Shown here: positions 50,444-59,452 of the stretch, one piece after another
Layout of the letters: each line of letters opens with the position of its first letter
How positions within the stretch are numbered: the first letter of the stretch is position 1
Source of the DNA: Streptomyces sp. OfavH-34-F
Lineage (GTDB): Bacteria; Actinomycetota; Actinomycetes; Streptomycetales; Streptomycetaceae
DNA: 64,000 nt
Direction: 5' to 3'
NCBI RefSeq assembly: GCF_022347745.1
Contig: NZ_JAKRGC010000010.1
Span: 1-64,000 of the forward strand
Position numbers and translations under genes: made by a program
The notes under the pieces: model-generated
The model's input: the letters and a program-made list of their open reading frames with translations, nothing else
Databases searched by the model: none
What the model was told of the DNA's origin: nothing

Positions 50444-51478
50444 TCAGTCCAGGCGGCGATGGTCCTCATCGCTCCAGTCCCGGGTGTCCCGCGGCTCGAC
50501 GTAGGGCTCCTCGTCCGCGGGGTGCCCGCCGGCGATCGCACGCTGGCGCACCATCTCGGCGTCGAACTCCAAGCCCAGCAGGACGGCCAGGTTGGTGATC
50601 CACAACCACACCAGAAAGATGATCACGGCCGCGAGGGTTCCGTACGTCTTGTTGTACGAGCCGAAGTTCGCGACGTAGAACGCGAACCCGGCCGAGGCCA
50701 CCACCCAGATCACCAACGCCAGGAAGCTGCCCGGGGTCACCCACGCGAAGCCGCGCCCCTTGGCGTTCGGCGCGGCCCAGTACAACAGCGCGATCATGAT
50801 CGTGACCAGGACCAGCAGAACGGGCCACTTCGCGATCGACCACACGGTCATCGTGGTGTCACCCACGCCGAGCACCGACCCCGCCTGCCGGGCCACGGCG
50901 CCGGTGAACACGACGATCATGGCGCTGGCCACGGCCAGGATCATGAGCAGGACCGTCAGTCCCACGCGCAGGGGCAGGACCTTCCACACCGGCCGCCCCT
51001 CCGGCATGTCGTAGACGGCGTTCGAGGCGCGGATGAACGCGGCCACGTAACCGGAGGCCGACCAGACCGCCACGAGCAGACCCACGACGGCCAGCAGCGA
51101 ACCGGTGCCGGCGTTGCCCTGGAGTTGCTGCACCGCGTTGCTGATCACGTCCCGCGCCGCCCCGGGAGCGAGCTTTCGCAGGTTGTCCAGCACCTGCTCG
51201 GTCGCCGACTCGCCCGCGATACCCAGCAGTGACGTCAGCACCAGCAACGCGGGGAAGAGCGACAACACCCCGTAGTAGGTCAGCGCCGCAGCCCGGTCCG
51301 CGAGTTCGTCGTCCCTGAACTCCTTCAGCGTCCCGCGCAGCACAGCCTTCCAGGACCGCTTGGGCAGTTCGGAGAGCCGATCGGGCGCCTGCTCCTCCAC
51401 CTGCGGGTCCGGGCCCGGGGCCTCGCTGTCCGGGGTCCGGCGCTCTTCCCCGGGCTTCCCTGTCGTTGTGGGTTTCAT
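50444..51478 (-). CDS. YihY/BrkB-family membrane protein
   Basis: A 344-residue integral membrane protein. After a polar N-terminal region, the family core starts WKAVLRGTLKEFRDDELADRAAALTYYGVLSLFPALLVLTSLLG (about 50-95). Six helices follow, with LLAVVGLLVAVWSASGYVAAFIRASNAVYDMPEGRPVWKVLPLRVGLTVLL and the conserved AWVTPGSFLALVIWVVASAGFAFYVANFGSYNKTYGTLAAVIIFLVWLWITNLAVLLGLEFDAE. The tail is acidic. Once called ribonuclease BN, the family has no proven enzyme activity and is now seen as a transporter-like protein of unknown substrate. ATG 51478 is used; the ribosome site is weak. Confidence 0.9.
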   Translation of the reverse strand: MKPTTTGKPGEERRTPDSEAPGPDPQVEEQAPDRLSELPKRSWKAVLRGTLKEFRDDELADRAAALTYYGVLSLFPALLVLTSLLGIAGESATEQVLDNLRKLAPGAARDVISNAVQQLQGNAGTGSLLAVVGLLVAVWSASGYVAAFIRASNAVYDMPEGRPVWKVLPLRVGLTVLLMILAVASAMIVVFTGAVARQAGSVLGVGDTTMTVWSIAKWPVLLVLVTIMIALLYWAAPNAKGRGFAWVTPGSFLALVIWVVASAGFAFYVANFGSYNKTYGTLAAVIIFLVWLWITNLAVLLGLEFDAEMVRQRAIAGGHPADEEPYVEPRDTRDWSDEDHRRLD

Positions 51479-51722
51479 AGTCGGCGCATGTCCACTTCGG
51501 CCGTACCCATGCCCGGAGCGGCCTGCGAGCCGCCGGTCCGGTCCGGCCGACCCACTCCGGGGCTGGAGAGAAGCGGGAGCCGAGTCGAGCCGCAGGTCCG
51601 GCAGCGGTGATGGCGGGCCTGGAGGGGGCGTGCTCCGACGATCGCCATACGCCATCATGGTCTGCCGGACGGAACAACCCGTGGCGGTCCGGTGAAGAAC
51701 ACTCCGTCGGCGAGGTGGGTCC

Positions 51723-52193
51723 ATGGATCAGAGCGAAGACCAGATTCTGGCTGACGAGCTTGCTGCGCTCGGTGCGGCGGGTGGGGGCAGCGGTCGCTTG
51801 GTGCGCGTCGTGGCCAAGTTGATGAAGAAGAACGTCCATGAGGTCGATCTGCTCGTCCCTTTGCCTTTCGATGACGCGGTGGAGCGGGTCTCCGCTGTGC
51901 TCGTAAGGGCGGGCAGCGTCGTCGAGACCGTGCCGGTCTGTGCGGGGGAGGACGAAACCATCCGCGTCGTCGCAAGCGGCGGTGCCGGCGGCATGAATCC
52001 CGTAGTGGTCACCGCGCGAGTGCTGAGAGCCGATGAGGGCAGCTCGGAGGTCTGGCTTCGTGCAGCGGCCCGAGAAGGGCTGATCAGGCAGCGAGCCGGG
52101 GAGAAGACCGCCGTCCGTCTCGCCGCCCAGGTGCGCGGGGCAACCGGAGCGGACGAGACCGGTGGGGAATCGGCGACTCGGCAACGACCCTGA
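51723..52193 (+). CDS. Hypothetical protein
   Basis: A 156-residue cytoplasmic protein, ATG 51723 with GAGGTGG about 6 nt upstream. The sequence shows alternating strands and helices (NVHEVDLLVPLPFDDAVERVSAVLVRAGSVVETVP; NPVVVTARVLRADEGSSEVWLRAAAREGLI), like a small alpha/beta domain. I recognise no family. It is divergent from the BrkB-like gene. Confidence 0.5.
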   Translation: MDQSEDQILADELAALGAAGGGSGRLVRVVAKLMKKNVHEVDLLVPLPFDDAVERVSAVLVRAGSVVETVPVCAGEDETIRVVASGGAGGMNPVVVTARVLRADEGSSEVWLRAAAREGLIRQRAGEKTAVRLAAQVRGATGADETGGESATRQRP

Positions 52194-52341
52194 CCGCCTC
52201 TGAGCGCCCCACGCCGCCGAAGGCAGACCCCCTGCCGCTCCGCCACCGGCAGGTGGGAGATCGGCGCCGGGCTAGCGGCAGCGGTGGCCGCGTGGTGGGG
52301 CCGACTTCCTGGGAGGAGGCCGGCGGGAGAGGGCGGGTGGT

Positions 52342-52575
52342 TCAGCCGGGGTTCAGGAGGGAGTCGTCCAGCGGGCGGGCGCCGGGCAACTGGTGGCGGG
52401 CCGCGATCAGCGCCGCGTCGATGTCGCGGGTGCCCGTGGACACGCACAACGTGTAGGCGACGTCGTTCATGCGCTGACGTACCTGCGCACTGTCCGCCCG
52501 GGAGGCGTCCACTGCGGCAAGGGCTTCGTACTGGTCGATCAGATTCCGCAACACCGCGGGATGGGCCATCAGCAT
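52342..52575 (-). CDS. DUF5133 domain protein
   Basis: A 77-residue protein matching DUF5133, a Streptomyces family: MLMAHPAVLRNLIDQYEALAAVDAS, then RMNDVAYTLCVSTGTRDIDAALIAARHQLPGARPLDDSLL. These proteins have an N-terminal helix pair followed by a second helical part and are often found next to antibiotic or anti-sigma genes; function is unknown. The gene is isolated. The 52576-52810 gap after its start contains no other gene I can support. Confidence 0.82.
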   Translation of the reverse strand: MLMAHPAVLRNLIDQYEALAAVDASRADSAQVRQRMNDVAYTLCVSTGTRDIDAALIAARHQLPGARPLDDSLLNPG

Positions 52576-52810
52576 GACAGAACCGTCCTTCGTTCACCTG
52601 CACCGATCACCGACTGGCCGGTGCCGGGCACTCACGTACCCCCTCCCACGCCCCGCACTCCCCACCCGCCACGCCCGCCTCGACCTCGCCCTGCGGGCCC
52701 CCTCGTTCGCGTTCTTCCTGTTCGCCGGGGCGCCGGCCGGGGTGATGTGCCTGGGGGCCCACGCGGCACCGGGAGCGAGAAGGCGCGGAATGCCGCAGCG
52801 CGGCCGGACG

Positions 52811-53833
52811 TCAGGTGGACTCGCGGACGACGAGCCGGCAGGGCACCGTGTGCACACCCGGCTCCGGGCGTGAACCGATGGCGTCCAGCAGACGCAGCGC
52901 GGCCTGGCGGCCCACCTCGGTGAGGTTCGTGTCGATCGTGGTCAGCGGCGGACGGCAGGCCAGGACCATGGTGTCCCAGTTGTCGTAGCCGACGACGGCG
53001 ACCCGGCCGGGAGTGTCCACGCCGTTCTCCCGCAGCGCGTCCGCGGCCCCGCGGGCGATCTGGTCGTTGCCGCAGAACAGGGCGTCCGTGTCGGGGGCGG
53101 TACGCAGGATGTTCTCGGTCGCCCGCCGCCCCCATGCTTCGCTCCACTCCCCGAACTGCGCCCGGCCGCCGACGATTTCCAGCCCGGCGCCGCCGAGCAC
53201 GTCGAGCGTGTGCCGGGCCCGGTCCCGGGCCGCCGCGTGATGGGCGGGGCCGGTGATGTGCGCGATGCGCGTACGCCCCGTCGCCAGAAGGTGCTCGACG
53301 GCCAGCCGCACACCGCTCAGGTCGTCGGAGACCACGGAGATGTCGTCCGGATCGGTGGACGGCGACAGCGCGTACACCGTGGGAATCCGCTGCACACCCT
53401 CCAGCGGCGGCCGCGCGTCCGTGCGCCTCCCCGTCACGATGATGCCGTCCACCCTGCGGTCCATGAGGTTGCGCAAGTGGTGCTGCTCGCGGATGGCGTC
53501 ACCGCGGGTGTCGCACAGCAGCACCGAGATCTTGCCCGCGCCGAGCGCGTCCTCCGCTCCGAGCAGCACCGGGGTGCTGAAGCGGCCGATGCCGTCGGTG
53601 GTCATCAGGCCGACCGTCCAGCTCCGGCCGGAATGCAGACTCTGCGCCTGCGGATTGGGCCGGAAGTCCAGCTCCGCCACGGCCTCCAGCACCCGCTGCC
53701 GCGTTTCGGGCCGCATCCGGCCGCTGCCGCTCAGCGCCTTCGAGGCCGTTCCGACGCTGACGCCCGCGAGCCGTGCCACGTCGGCGAGCTTCGCCCGCCC
53801 GGACGAGGAGGAACCTGCCGCATCTGCCGTCAC
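52811..53833 (-). CDS. LacI-family transcriptional regulator 1
   Basis: A 340-residue LacI/PurR regulator. The HTH and hinge helix (about 12-65) read KLADVARLAGVSVGTASKALSGSGRMRPETRQRVLEAVAELDFRPNPQAQSL. The periplasmic-binding-like domain contains VGLMTTDGIGRFSTPVLLGAEDAL, RRVDGIIVTGRR, RIAHITGPAHHAAARDRARHTLDVLG, ALFCGNDQIARGAADALRENG and VAVVGYDNWD. GTG 53833 is chosen; upstream in-frame codons lie in the promoter. It is divergent from the GH127/ABC operon and related to the second LacI regulator at 59453, with which it shares LLGAEDAL/LLGAEEAL and GYDNWD/GFDNWP. The likely effector is an arabinose-type oligosaccharide. Confidence 0.9.
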   Translation of the reverse strand: MTADAAGSSSSGRAKLADVARLAGVSVGTASKALSGSGRMRPETRQRVLEAVAELDFRPNPQAQSLHSGRSWTVGLMTTDGIGRFSTPVLLGAEDALGAGKISVLLCDTRGDAIREQHHLRNLMDRRVDGIIVTGRRTDARPPLEGVQRIPTVYALSPSTDPDDISVVSDDLSGVRLAVEHLLATGRTRIAHITGPAHHAAARDRARHTLDVLGGAGLEIVGGRAQFGEWSEAWGRRATENILRTAPDTDALFCGNDQIARGAADALRENGVDTPGRVAVVGYDNWDTMVLACRPPLTTIDTNLTEVGRQAALRLLDAIGSRPEPGVHTVPCRLVVREST

Positions 53834-53934
53834 GCGCAACCCTTTTCCTAACCGAAGCCGACCATCGCATCCTGACACCATTGTGCCGACTAGGCCAGTG
53901 TCCCATGGGCCTGGAGATACTTGCGCCCTGCCCC

Positions 53935-53989
53935 TTGACTCACGCTCTGCGCGCTCTCTACGTTGACGGCCAGGAAAACGATTGCTCAA
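53935..53989 (+). promoter_or_regulatory. Promoter and weak LacI site of the GH127 operon
   Basis: TTGACT (53935-53940), an 18-nt spacer, then TACGTT (53959-53964) form a housekeeping-like promoter. AAAACGATTGCTCAA (53975-53989) downstream has the central CG and A/T-rich arms of LacI-type sites but imperfect symmetry. The remaining 53834-54125 gap shows nothing else. Confidence 0.35.
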
Positions 53990-54125
53990 CCTTCATCTGC
54001 GGAGCGGCCGGCGTCCGGACACCCCGGACCGGCGGCGAAACGCCTCACTCGGAGCCCGGAGTGGCGCCCGGAGCCCCCTCGTACGCCGCGCTCCGACCGC
54101 TTCCCGTCTATCTTCCCGGAGAGTC

Positions 54126-56102
54126 ATGCACAGCCCAGGTCCTGCGGTGCCCCCCTTCACCACCCCGTCCGCACCCGACCCCTCCCCACTCGGCCCGGTC
54201 CGCCTCGGACCCACCACCACGGCGGCCCTCGCCCCCGCCGCCACCGAGGTGAGCGGCGGCTTCTGGGCCACGCGCCGCGAGGTGAACGCGAGCACCTCCA
54301 TCCCGCAGGGGCCCGCCCTGCTGGAGTCCGCGGGCAACCTGAACAACCTCCGCCTGGCGGCCGGCACCGCCGAGGGCGCCTTCCAGGGCGCCTACCCCTT
54401 CGTCGACTCGGACGTCTACAAGTGGCTGGAGGCCGCCTCCTGGCAGCTCGCCCAAGGACGCGCCGAGGACGACAAGCTCGCGGAGGACGTGCGGCGCCTG
54501 GTGTCCCTCGTCGCCGACGCGCAGCAGCCCGACGGCTACCTCAACACCTGGTTCCAGCTGCTCAAGGGCGGCGAACGCTACAAGGACCTGCGCTGGGGCC
54601 ACGAACTGTACTGCGCCGGCCACCTCATCCAGGCCGCCGTCGCCCACCACCGGGCCGGCGGCCGCACCGAACTCCTCGACGTAGCGGTGAAGTTCGCCGA
54701 CCACATCGACGCCACCTTCGGCCTGCCCGGCAGCGGCAAACCGATCGACGGCGTCGACGGCCACCCCGAGGTGGAAACGGCCCTGGTCGAGCTGTACCGG
54801 GAGACCGGCGAACGCCGCTACCTCGACCTCGCGCGCTACTTCGTCGACCGCCTCGGCCACGGACTGCTCGGCGGCGAGGCGTACTGCCAGGACCGCGTCC
54901 CCATACGCCAGGCCACACAGGTCGAAGGCCACGCCGTACGCCAGCTGTATCTGCTGGCCGCCGTCACGGACCTGGCCACCGAGACGGGCGACGGCGAACT
55001 GCGGACCACCGCCGAGCGGCTGTGGGAGGCCATGACGCGCACCAAGACCCACCTGACCGGAGGACTCGGCGCCCACCACGACGAGGAGGACTTCGGCGAC
55101 CCGTACGAACTGCCCAGCGAGCGCGCGTACTGCGAGACCTGCGCCGCCATCGCCTCGATCCAGTGGAGCTGGCGGATGGCCCTGCTGACCGGCGAGGCCC
55201 GCTACTCCGACCTGATCGAACGGACCCTGTACAACGGCTTCCTGGCCGGCGTCTCCCTGGACGGCGAACGCTGGCTGTACGTCAACCCCCTCCAGGTACG
55301 CGACGGCCACACCGACACCGGCGGCGACCAGTCGGCCCGGCGGACACGCTGGTTCCGGTGTGCCTGCTGCCCGCCGAACGTGATGCGCCTGCTGGCTTCC
55401 CTGGAGCACTACACAGCCTCCGGCGACGGCGGGGGACTGCAGATCCACCAGTACGTCACCGGCCGCCACACCGCCGAGGTGCACGGCGCCCCGGTCGCGG
55501 TGCGCGCCGAAACCGACTACCCGTGGGACGGCAGGGTCACCCTGACCGTCGAGGACGCCCCGGCCGACCGCGCCTGGACCCTCTCGCTGCGCGTCCCGCA
55601 GTGGTGCACCGCCCACCAGGTACGCATCGGCGACACGGTGCACGACTCCACGACCGCCCCCGCCACCGACGGCTGGCTGCGCCTGGAGCGCAGGTGGGCG
55701 CCCGGCGACCGGGTCGTCCTGGACCTGCGGATGGAGCCCCGGCTCACGGCCGCGGACCCGCGCGTCGACGCCGTGCGCGGCTGCGTCGCGATCGAGCGGG
55801 GCCCTCTCGTGTACTGCGTCGAGCAGGTCGACCATCCCGGCGGCGGACTGGACGACATTGTCCTGGACCCCACCGCACCGCTCACGGCCGACCACCGCCC
55901 CGGCCTGCTTGGCGGCGTCACCGCCATCGTGACCGCCGGACACCGCCGGCGCGTATCGGACACGGGCTGGTGGCCCTACACCCCTGCCGGACAGGTGCCC
56001 CCCGCTCCGGACGGCGAACGGGTCGCACTGACCGCCCTCCCCTACTACACGTGGGCGAACCGCCAGGACGGCTCGATGCGCGTCTGGCTCCCCACCTCCT
56101 GA
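54126..56102 (+). CDS. GH127 beta-L-arabinofuranosidase-like glycoside hydrolase
   Basis: A 658-residue protein of the GH127/DUF1680 family. The (alpha/alpha)6 barrel starts GFWATRREVNASTSIPQG and includes ASWQLAQGRAEDDKLAEDVRRLVSLVADAQQPDGYLNTWF (about 108-147), ELYCAGHLIQAAVAHH, and TGGLGAHHDEEDFGDPYELP. The zinc-thiolate site is visible: ERAYCETCAAIASIQW (about 333-348) holds the putative acid/base Glu and a Cys; RCACCPPNVMRLLASL holds the Cys pair with the nucleophile. The C-terminal beta domain ends GCVAIERGPLVYCVEQVDHPGG. No signal peptide, so it acts on imported oligosaccharide. ATG 54126 has GGAGAG upstream. Confidence 0.9.
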   Translation: MHSPGPAVPPFTTPSAPDPSPLGPVRLGPTTTAALAPAATEVSGGFWATRREVNASTSIPQGPALLESAGNLNNLRLAAGTAEGAFQGAYPFVDSDVYKWLEAASWQLAQGRAEDDKLAEDVRRLVSLVADAQQPDGYLNTWFQLLKGGERYKDLRWGHELYCAGHLIQAAVAHHRAGGRTELLDVAVKFADHIDATFGLPGSGKPIDGVDGHPEVETALVELYRETGERRYLDLARYFVDRLGHGLLGGEAYCQDRVPIRQATQVEGHAVRQLYLLAAVTDLATETGDGELRTTAERLWEAMTRTKTHLTGGLGAHHDEEDFGDPYELPSERAYCETCAAIASIQWSWRMALLTGEARYSDLIERTLYNGFLAGVSLDGERWLYVNPLQVRDGHTDTGGDQSARRTRWFRCACCPPNVMRLLASLEHYTASGDGGGLQIHQYVTGRHTAEVHGAPVAVRAETDYPWDGRVTLTVEDAPADRAWTLSLRVPQWCTAHQVRIGDTVHDSTTAPATDGWLRLERRWAPGDRVVLDLRMEPRLTAADPRVDAVRGCVAIERGPLVYCVEQVDHPGGGLDDIVLDPTAPLTADHRPGLLGGVTAIVTAGHRRRVSDTGWWPYTPAGQVPPAPDGERVALTALPYYTWANRQDGSMRVWLPTS

Positions 56103-56154
56103 ACCTCTCGCACCCACTGCCCCCTGCACGTACCGCCAGGACAACGAGGTCACC

Positions 56155-57405
56155 ATGAGAATCACCCGCCGCACCCTGACCACCGCCGTCGCAGCCGTCG
56201 CGGCACTCACCTCCGTCGCCGCCTGCGGAGGCGACTCCGGCTCCTCCGGCGCATCCGGCACCTCCGCTAAGGGCGGGACCTACACCTTCTGGGATCCCTA
56301 CCCGCAGTTCGACACCTCCTCCGCCTGGGGGAAGCTGGTGAGCCGGTGCGGCACCGAGGCCGGCGTCGAGGTCAAGCGGACCGCGTTCGACACCAGCGAC
56401 CTCGGCAACAAGGCCCTGCTCGCCGCCCAGCAGGGGAACTCCCCGGACGTCATGCTGGTCGACAACCCCGTTGTCTCGACGATGGTGGAGGCCGGCATCC
56501 TCAACAAGGCCGGCGACCTGGGCCTGGACACGAAGCGGATCCAGAAGAACATCCTCGGCGCGGGCACGATCGACGACGAGGCGTACGGCGTGCCGATCGG
56601 CGCCAACACACTCGCCCTCTACTACAACAAGGAACTCCTCGCGGCGGCCCACGTGGACCCCGCCGGCATCAAGGACTGGGCCTCGCTCAACGCGGCCCTC
56701 AAGAAGGTCAAGGCGGCCGGCAAGAAGGGCATCACGTTCTCCGCGATCAACACCGAGGAGGGAACCTTCCAGTTCCTGCCGTGGTTCTGGGGCGCCAAGG
56801 GCGACCTGACCGAGCTGGACTCCGCCGGGGGACAGGCGGCACTGTCGCTGTGGAAGAGCTGGGTCGACGACGGCTACGCACCCAAGGACGTCCTCCAGAA
56901 CACCCAGACGACCAGCTGGCAGCAGTTCGCCACCGGCGACTACGCGTTCGGCGAGAACGGCACCTGGCAGCTCGGCAACGCGGAGAAGGCGGGCTTCGAC
57001 TACGGGGTCATCAGCATCCCCGCCCGTGACGGAGGCGCGGCCCCCGTGCCCACCGGCGGCGAGTTCGTCACCGTGCCGGTCCAGAAGGACAGCGCGCGCT
57101 ACGACGTCAGCAAGAAGATCGTCACCTGCCTCATCAGCTCCGACAACCTGCTGACCACGGACAACACCCTCGCCTACGTCGCCCCCGTGGCCGAGGTGCA
57201 GAAGCAGCAGGTCGCGGCCGACCCGCGGCTGAAGCCGTGGATCGACGCGGTCGCCGCGGCCCGCGGCCGCACAAGCGGCGGCCTCGGCACGAAGTACCCG
57301 ACCATCTCGGAACCGCTGTGGACGGCCGTGCAGGCCGCACTCTCCGGCACCCGCAGCCCCCAGGACGCCCTCGGCGCCGCCCAGGACGCAGCCGGCAAGA
57401 ACTGA
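56155..57405 (+). CDS. ABC sugar importer substrate-binding lipoprotein
   Basis: A 416-residue lipoprotein. The signal peptide ends with the lipobox LTSVAAC (Cys near 22) followed by GGDSGSSG. It is an extracellular solute-binding family 1 fold: TYTFWDPYPQFDTSSAWGKLV, VKRTAFDTSDLGNKALLAAQQGNSPDVMLVDNP, YGVPIGANTLALYYNKELLAAAHVDPAGIKDWASL, and FLPWFWGAKGDLTELDSAGGQAALSLW. It is followed by two permeases with no ATPase, typical for MsiK-dependent sugar systems of Streptomyces. An arabinooligosaccharide ligand is inferred from the GH127 neighbour. Confidence 0.92.
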   Translation: MRITRRTLTTAVAAVAALTSVAACGGDSGSSGASGTSAKGGTYTFWDPYPQFDTSSAWGKLVSRCGTEAGVEVKRTAFDTSDLGNKALLAAQQGNSPDVMLVDNPVVSTMVEAGILNKAGDLGLDTKRIQKNILGAGTIDDEAYGVPIGANTLALYYNKELLAAAHVDPAGIKDWASLNAALKKVKAAGKKGITFSAINTEEGTFQFLPWFWGAKGDLTELDSAGGQAALSLWKSWVDDGYAPKDVLQNTQTTSWQQFATGDYAFGENGTWQLGNAEKAGFDYGVISIPARDGGAAPVPTGGEFVTVPVQKDSARYDVSKKIVTCLISSDNLLTTDNTLAYVAPVAEVQKQQVAADPRLKPWIDAVAAARGRTSGGLGTKYPTISEPLWTAVQAALSGTRSPQDALGAAQDAAGKN

Positions 57406-57503
57406 GGGCCCACGCCTCCGGGGCACAGCACCGGGGCGCGGTGCCCCGGAGGCTCCCACCGGAGACCCAGCCCCGCCAGGCCACGCGCACAACAGGAGAA
57501 CGC

Positions 57504-58481
57504 ATGACCACCGTCCGCGGCGACCGCAGTCATCGGCCGCCCGACGCGGGGGCGACCCCCGCCCACCACCCGCCCAGCACCTCCCCGCAATACCGCCGCC
57601 GGCGCCGCAGGACCCGGCTGACCGCGCTGGCATTCCTCGCGCCGCTGGTGGTGTACCTCGCCGCGTTCTACGTCTATCCCCTCTACCGCAACCTCGACCT
57701 CAGCCTGCGGGACTACACGGTCCGGTCCTTCGTGGCGGGTGACGCCCCGTTCTCCGGACTGGACAACTTCCGCACCGTCTGGGAAAGCCCCACCTTCGGC
57801 CCGGCACTCCGGCACACCATGGTGTTCACCCTGGTCTCGATCGTGTGCCAGTACACCGCCGGCCTGGCCCTCGCGGTCTTCTTCAACCGGCACTTCCGGC
57901 TGTCCGGTACCCTCCGTGCCCTCTTCCTCATCCCGTGGCTGCTGCCGCTGATCGTCTCGGCGTCGACCTGGGCGTGGATGTTCAACGGAGAGTCCGGCGT
58001 CCTCAACTACGCCCTGAGCCTCTTCGGAACGGGCCCCGTGGAGTGGCTGAACTCCCCGGACTGGGCGCTGACCTCGGTCATCATCGCCAACATCTGGATC
58101 GGCATCCCGTTCAACCTGGTCATCCTCTACAGCGGTCTCCAGAACATCCCCGCGGAACTGTACGAGGCGGCCTCACTGGACGGCGCAAACGCCTGGCAGA
58201 AGTTCCGCTCCGTCACCTTCCCGCTGCTGCGGCCCGTCTCCGCGATCACACTCCTGCTCGGGCTCGTCTACACACTCAAGGTGTTCGACCTGATCTGGAT
58301 CATGACCAAGGGCGGCCCGGGAGACTCCTCCTCCACTCTGGCCACCTGGTCCTACCAGCTCAGCTTCGGCACCCTGATGCCGAAGTTCGGACCGGGCGCG
58401 GCCGTCGGCAACATCCTCATCCTCATCGCCCTGGCCTTCGGCCTGCTCTACATCCGAGTCCAGAGAAGGCAGGAAGCATGA
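57504..58481 (+). CDS. ABC sugar permease, MalF type
   Basis: A 325-residue membrane protein with six helices after a basic N-terminus (YRRRRRRTRLTALAFLAPLVVYLAAFYVYPL). The EAA loop is LYEAASLDGANAWQKFRSVTFPLLRP (about 219-245), and KVFDLIWIMTKGGPGDSSSTLATW is the family signature. It pairs with the next gene. ATG 57504 has AGGAG 7 nt upstream. The stop overlaps the next start by ATGA. Confidence 0.93.
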   Translation: MTTVRGDRSHRPPDAGATPAHHPPSTSPQYRRRRRRTRLTALAFLAPLVVYLAAFYVYPLYRNLDLSLRDYTVRSFVAGDAPFSGLDNFRTVWESPTFGPALRHTMVFTLVSIVCQYTAGLALAVFFNRHFRLSGTLRALFLIPWLLPLIVSASTWAWMFNGESGVLNYALSLFGTGPVEWLNSPDWALTSVIIANIWIGIPFNLVILYSGLQNIPAELYEAASLDGANAWQKFRSVTFPLLRPVSAITLLLGLVYTLKVFDLIWIMTKGGPGDSSSTLATWSYQLSFGTLMPKFGPGAAVGNILILIALAFGLLYIRVQRRQEA

Positions 58482-59314
58482 CACCCCTCCGCCGCCCGGC
58501 CACACGTTCAGGCGCGCGCACCGCCCTCGGCCTGCTTCTCACCGCGGTGATGCTGTTCCCGGTGTACTGGATGCTGAACGTCTCCCTCACCCCCCAGCAG
58601 GACATGCGCAAGTCGCCGCCCGACCTGCTGCCGCTGAGCCCCACCTTCGAGGGCTACCGCGCCGTGCTCGACGACCAGCTGCCGTACCTGGGCACCAGCC
58701 TGCTCATCGGCACCGGCACCGTGATCCTGACCCTGCTCGTCGCCGCTCCCGCCGGCTTCGCCCTCGCCCGGCTGCGCCCGCGACGCGGCGGCGGATTCCT
58801 CGGACTGGCCCTGCTGGTCGCCCAGATGATCCCGGGCATCGTCATGGCGATGGGCTTCTACGGCATCTTCCTCGACCTCGGCATGCTCAACACGTGGTGG
58901 GGCCTGATCATCGCCGACTCCTCCCTCGCCGTGCCCTTCGGCGCGATGATCTTCACGGCGTTCATGTCGGGCATCCCCGGCGAGATCATCTCCGCCGCGC
59001 GGATCGACGGGGCCACCACCTGGCGTACGTTCGTCTCCGTGGTGCTCCCCATGAGCCGCAACGCCGTCGTCACGGTCTCCCTCTTCAGCTTCCTGTGGGC
59101 CTGGTCGGACTTCGTCTTCGCCAACACCCTGGACAGCGGCGGCGACATGCGCCCGATCACCCTCGGCATCTACCACTACATCGGCAACAACAACCAGGAA
59201 TGGAACGCGATCATGGCCACCGCCGTCGTCGCGTCCCTCCCGGCCGCGTTCCTGCTCGTCCTCGCCCAGCGCTACGTCGCCGCCGGCGTCACGGCCGGCG
59301 CGGTCAAGGACTGA
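58478..59314 (+). CDS. ABC sugar permease, MalG type
   Basis: A 278-residue membrane protein. The start is LGLLLTAVMLFPVYWMLNVSLTPQQDM; core helices include LIADSSLAVPFGAMIFTAFMSGIP. The EAA loop reads EIISAARIDGATTWRTFVSVVLPMSRNAV (about 169-197). It is translationally coupled to the MalF-type permease. The second LacI gene follows 138 nt later in the same orientation. Confidence 0.93.
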   Translation: MTPLRRPATRSGARTALGLLLTAVMLFPVYWMLNVSLTPQQDMRKSPPDLLPLSPTFEGYRAVLDDQLPYLGTSLLIGTGTVILTLLVAAPAGFALARLRPRRGGGFLGLALLVAQMIPGIVMAMGFYGIFLDLGMLNTWWGLIIADSSLAVPFGAMIFTAFMSGIPGEIISAARIDGATTWRTFVSVVLPMSRNAVVTVSLFSFLWAWSDFVFANTLDSGGDMRPITLGIYHYIGNNNQEWNAIMATAVVASLPAAFLLVLAQRYVAAGVTAGAVKD

Positions 59315-59452
59315 CCTGTCACCCCCCGGCGACCGTGGCCCCGTCTCCGCCGCTGAGGGGTGCCGCGAGGGCATCACCCCGCGCGCCCCATCGCGGAGCC
59401 GTCATCCGCACCCTGTGCCCCGGCAGGCCGGACCGGCTGTCAGAATCCCCCT

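Noticed and set aside
52574..52873. Open frame of 99 codons opposite the LacI gene end
   Set aside because: It has no ribosome site and overlaps the C-terminus of LacI. Composition is basic/Pro-rich like other shadows.
54108..56261. A 717-codon minus-strand frame
   Set aside because: It lies opposite the GH127 gene, whose sense frame has the full catalytic zinc-Cys site. The antisense product is low-complexity Gly/Val/Ala.
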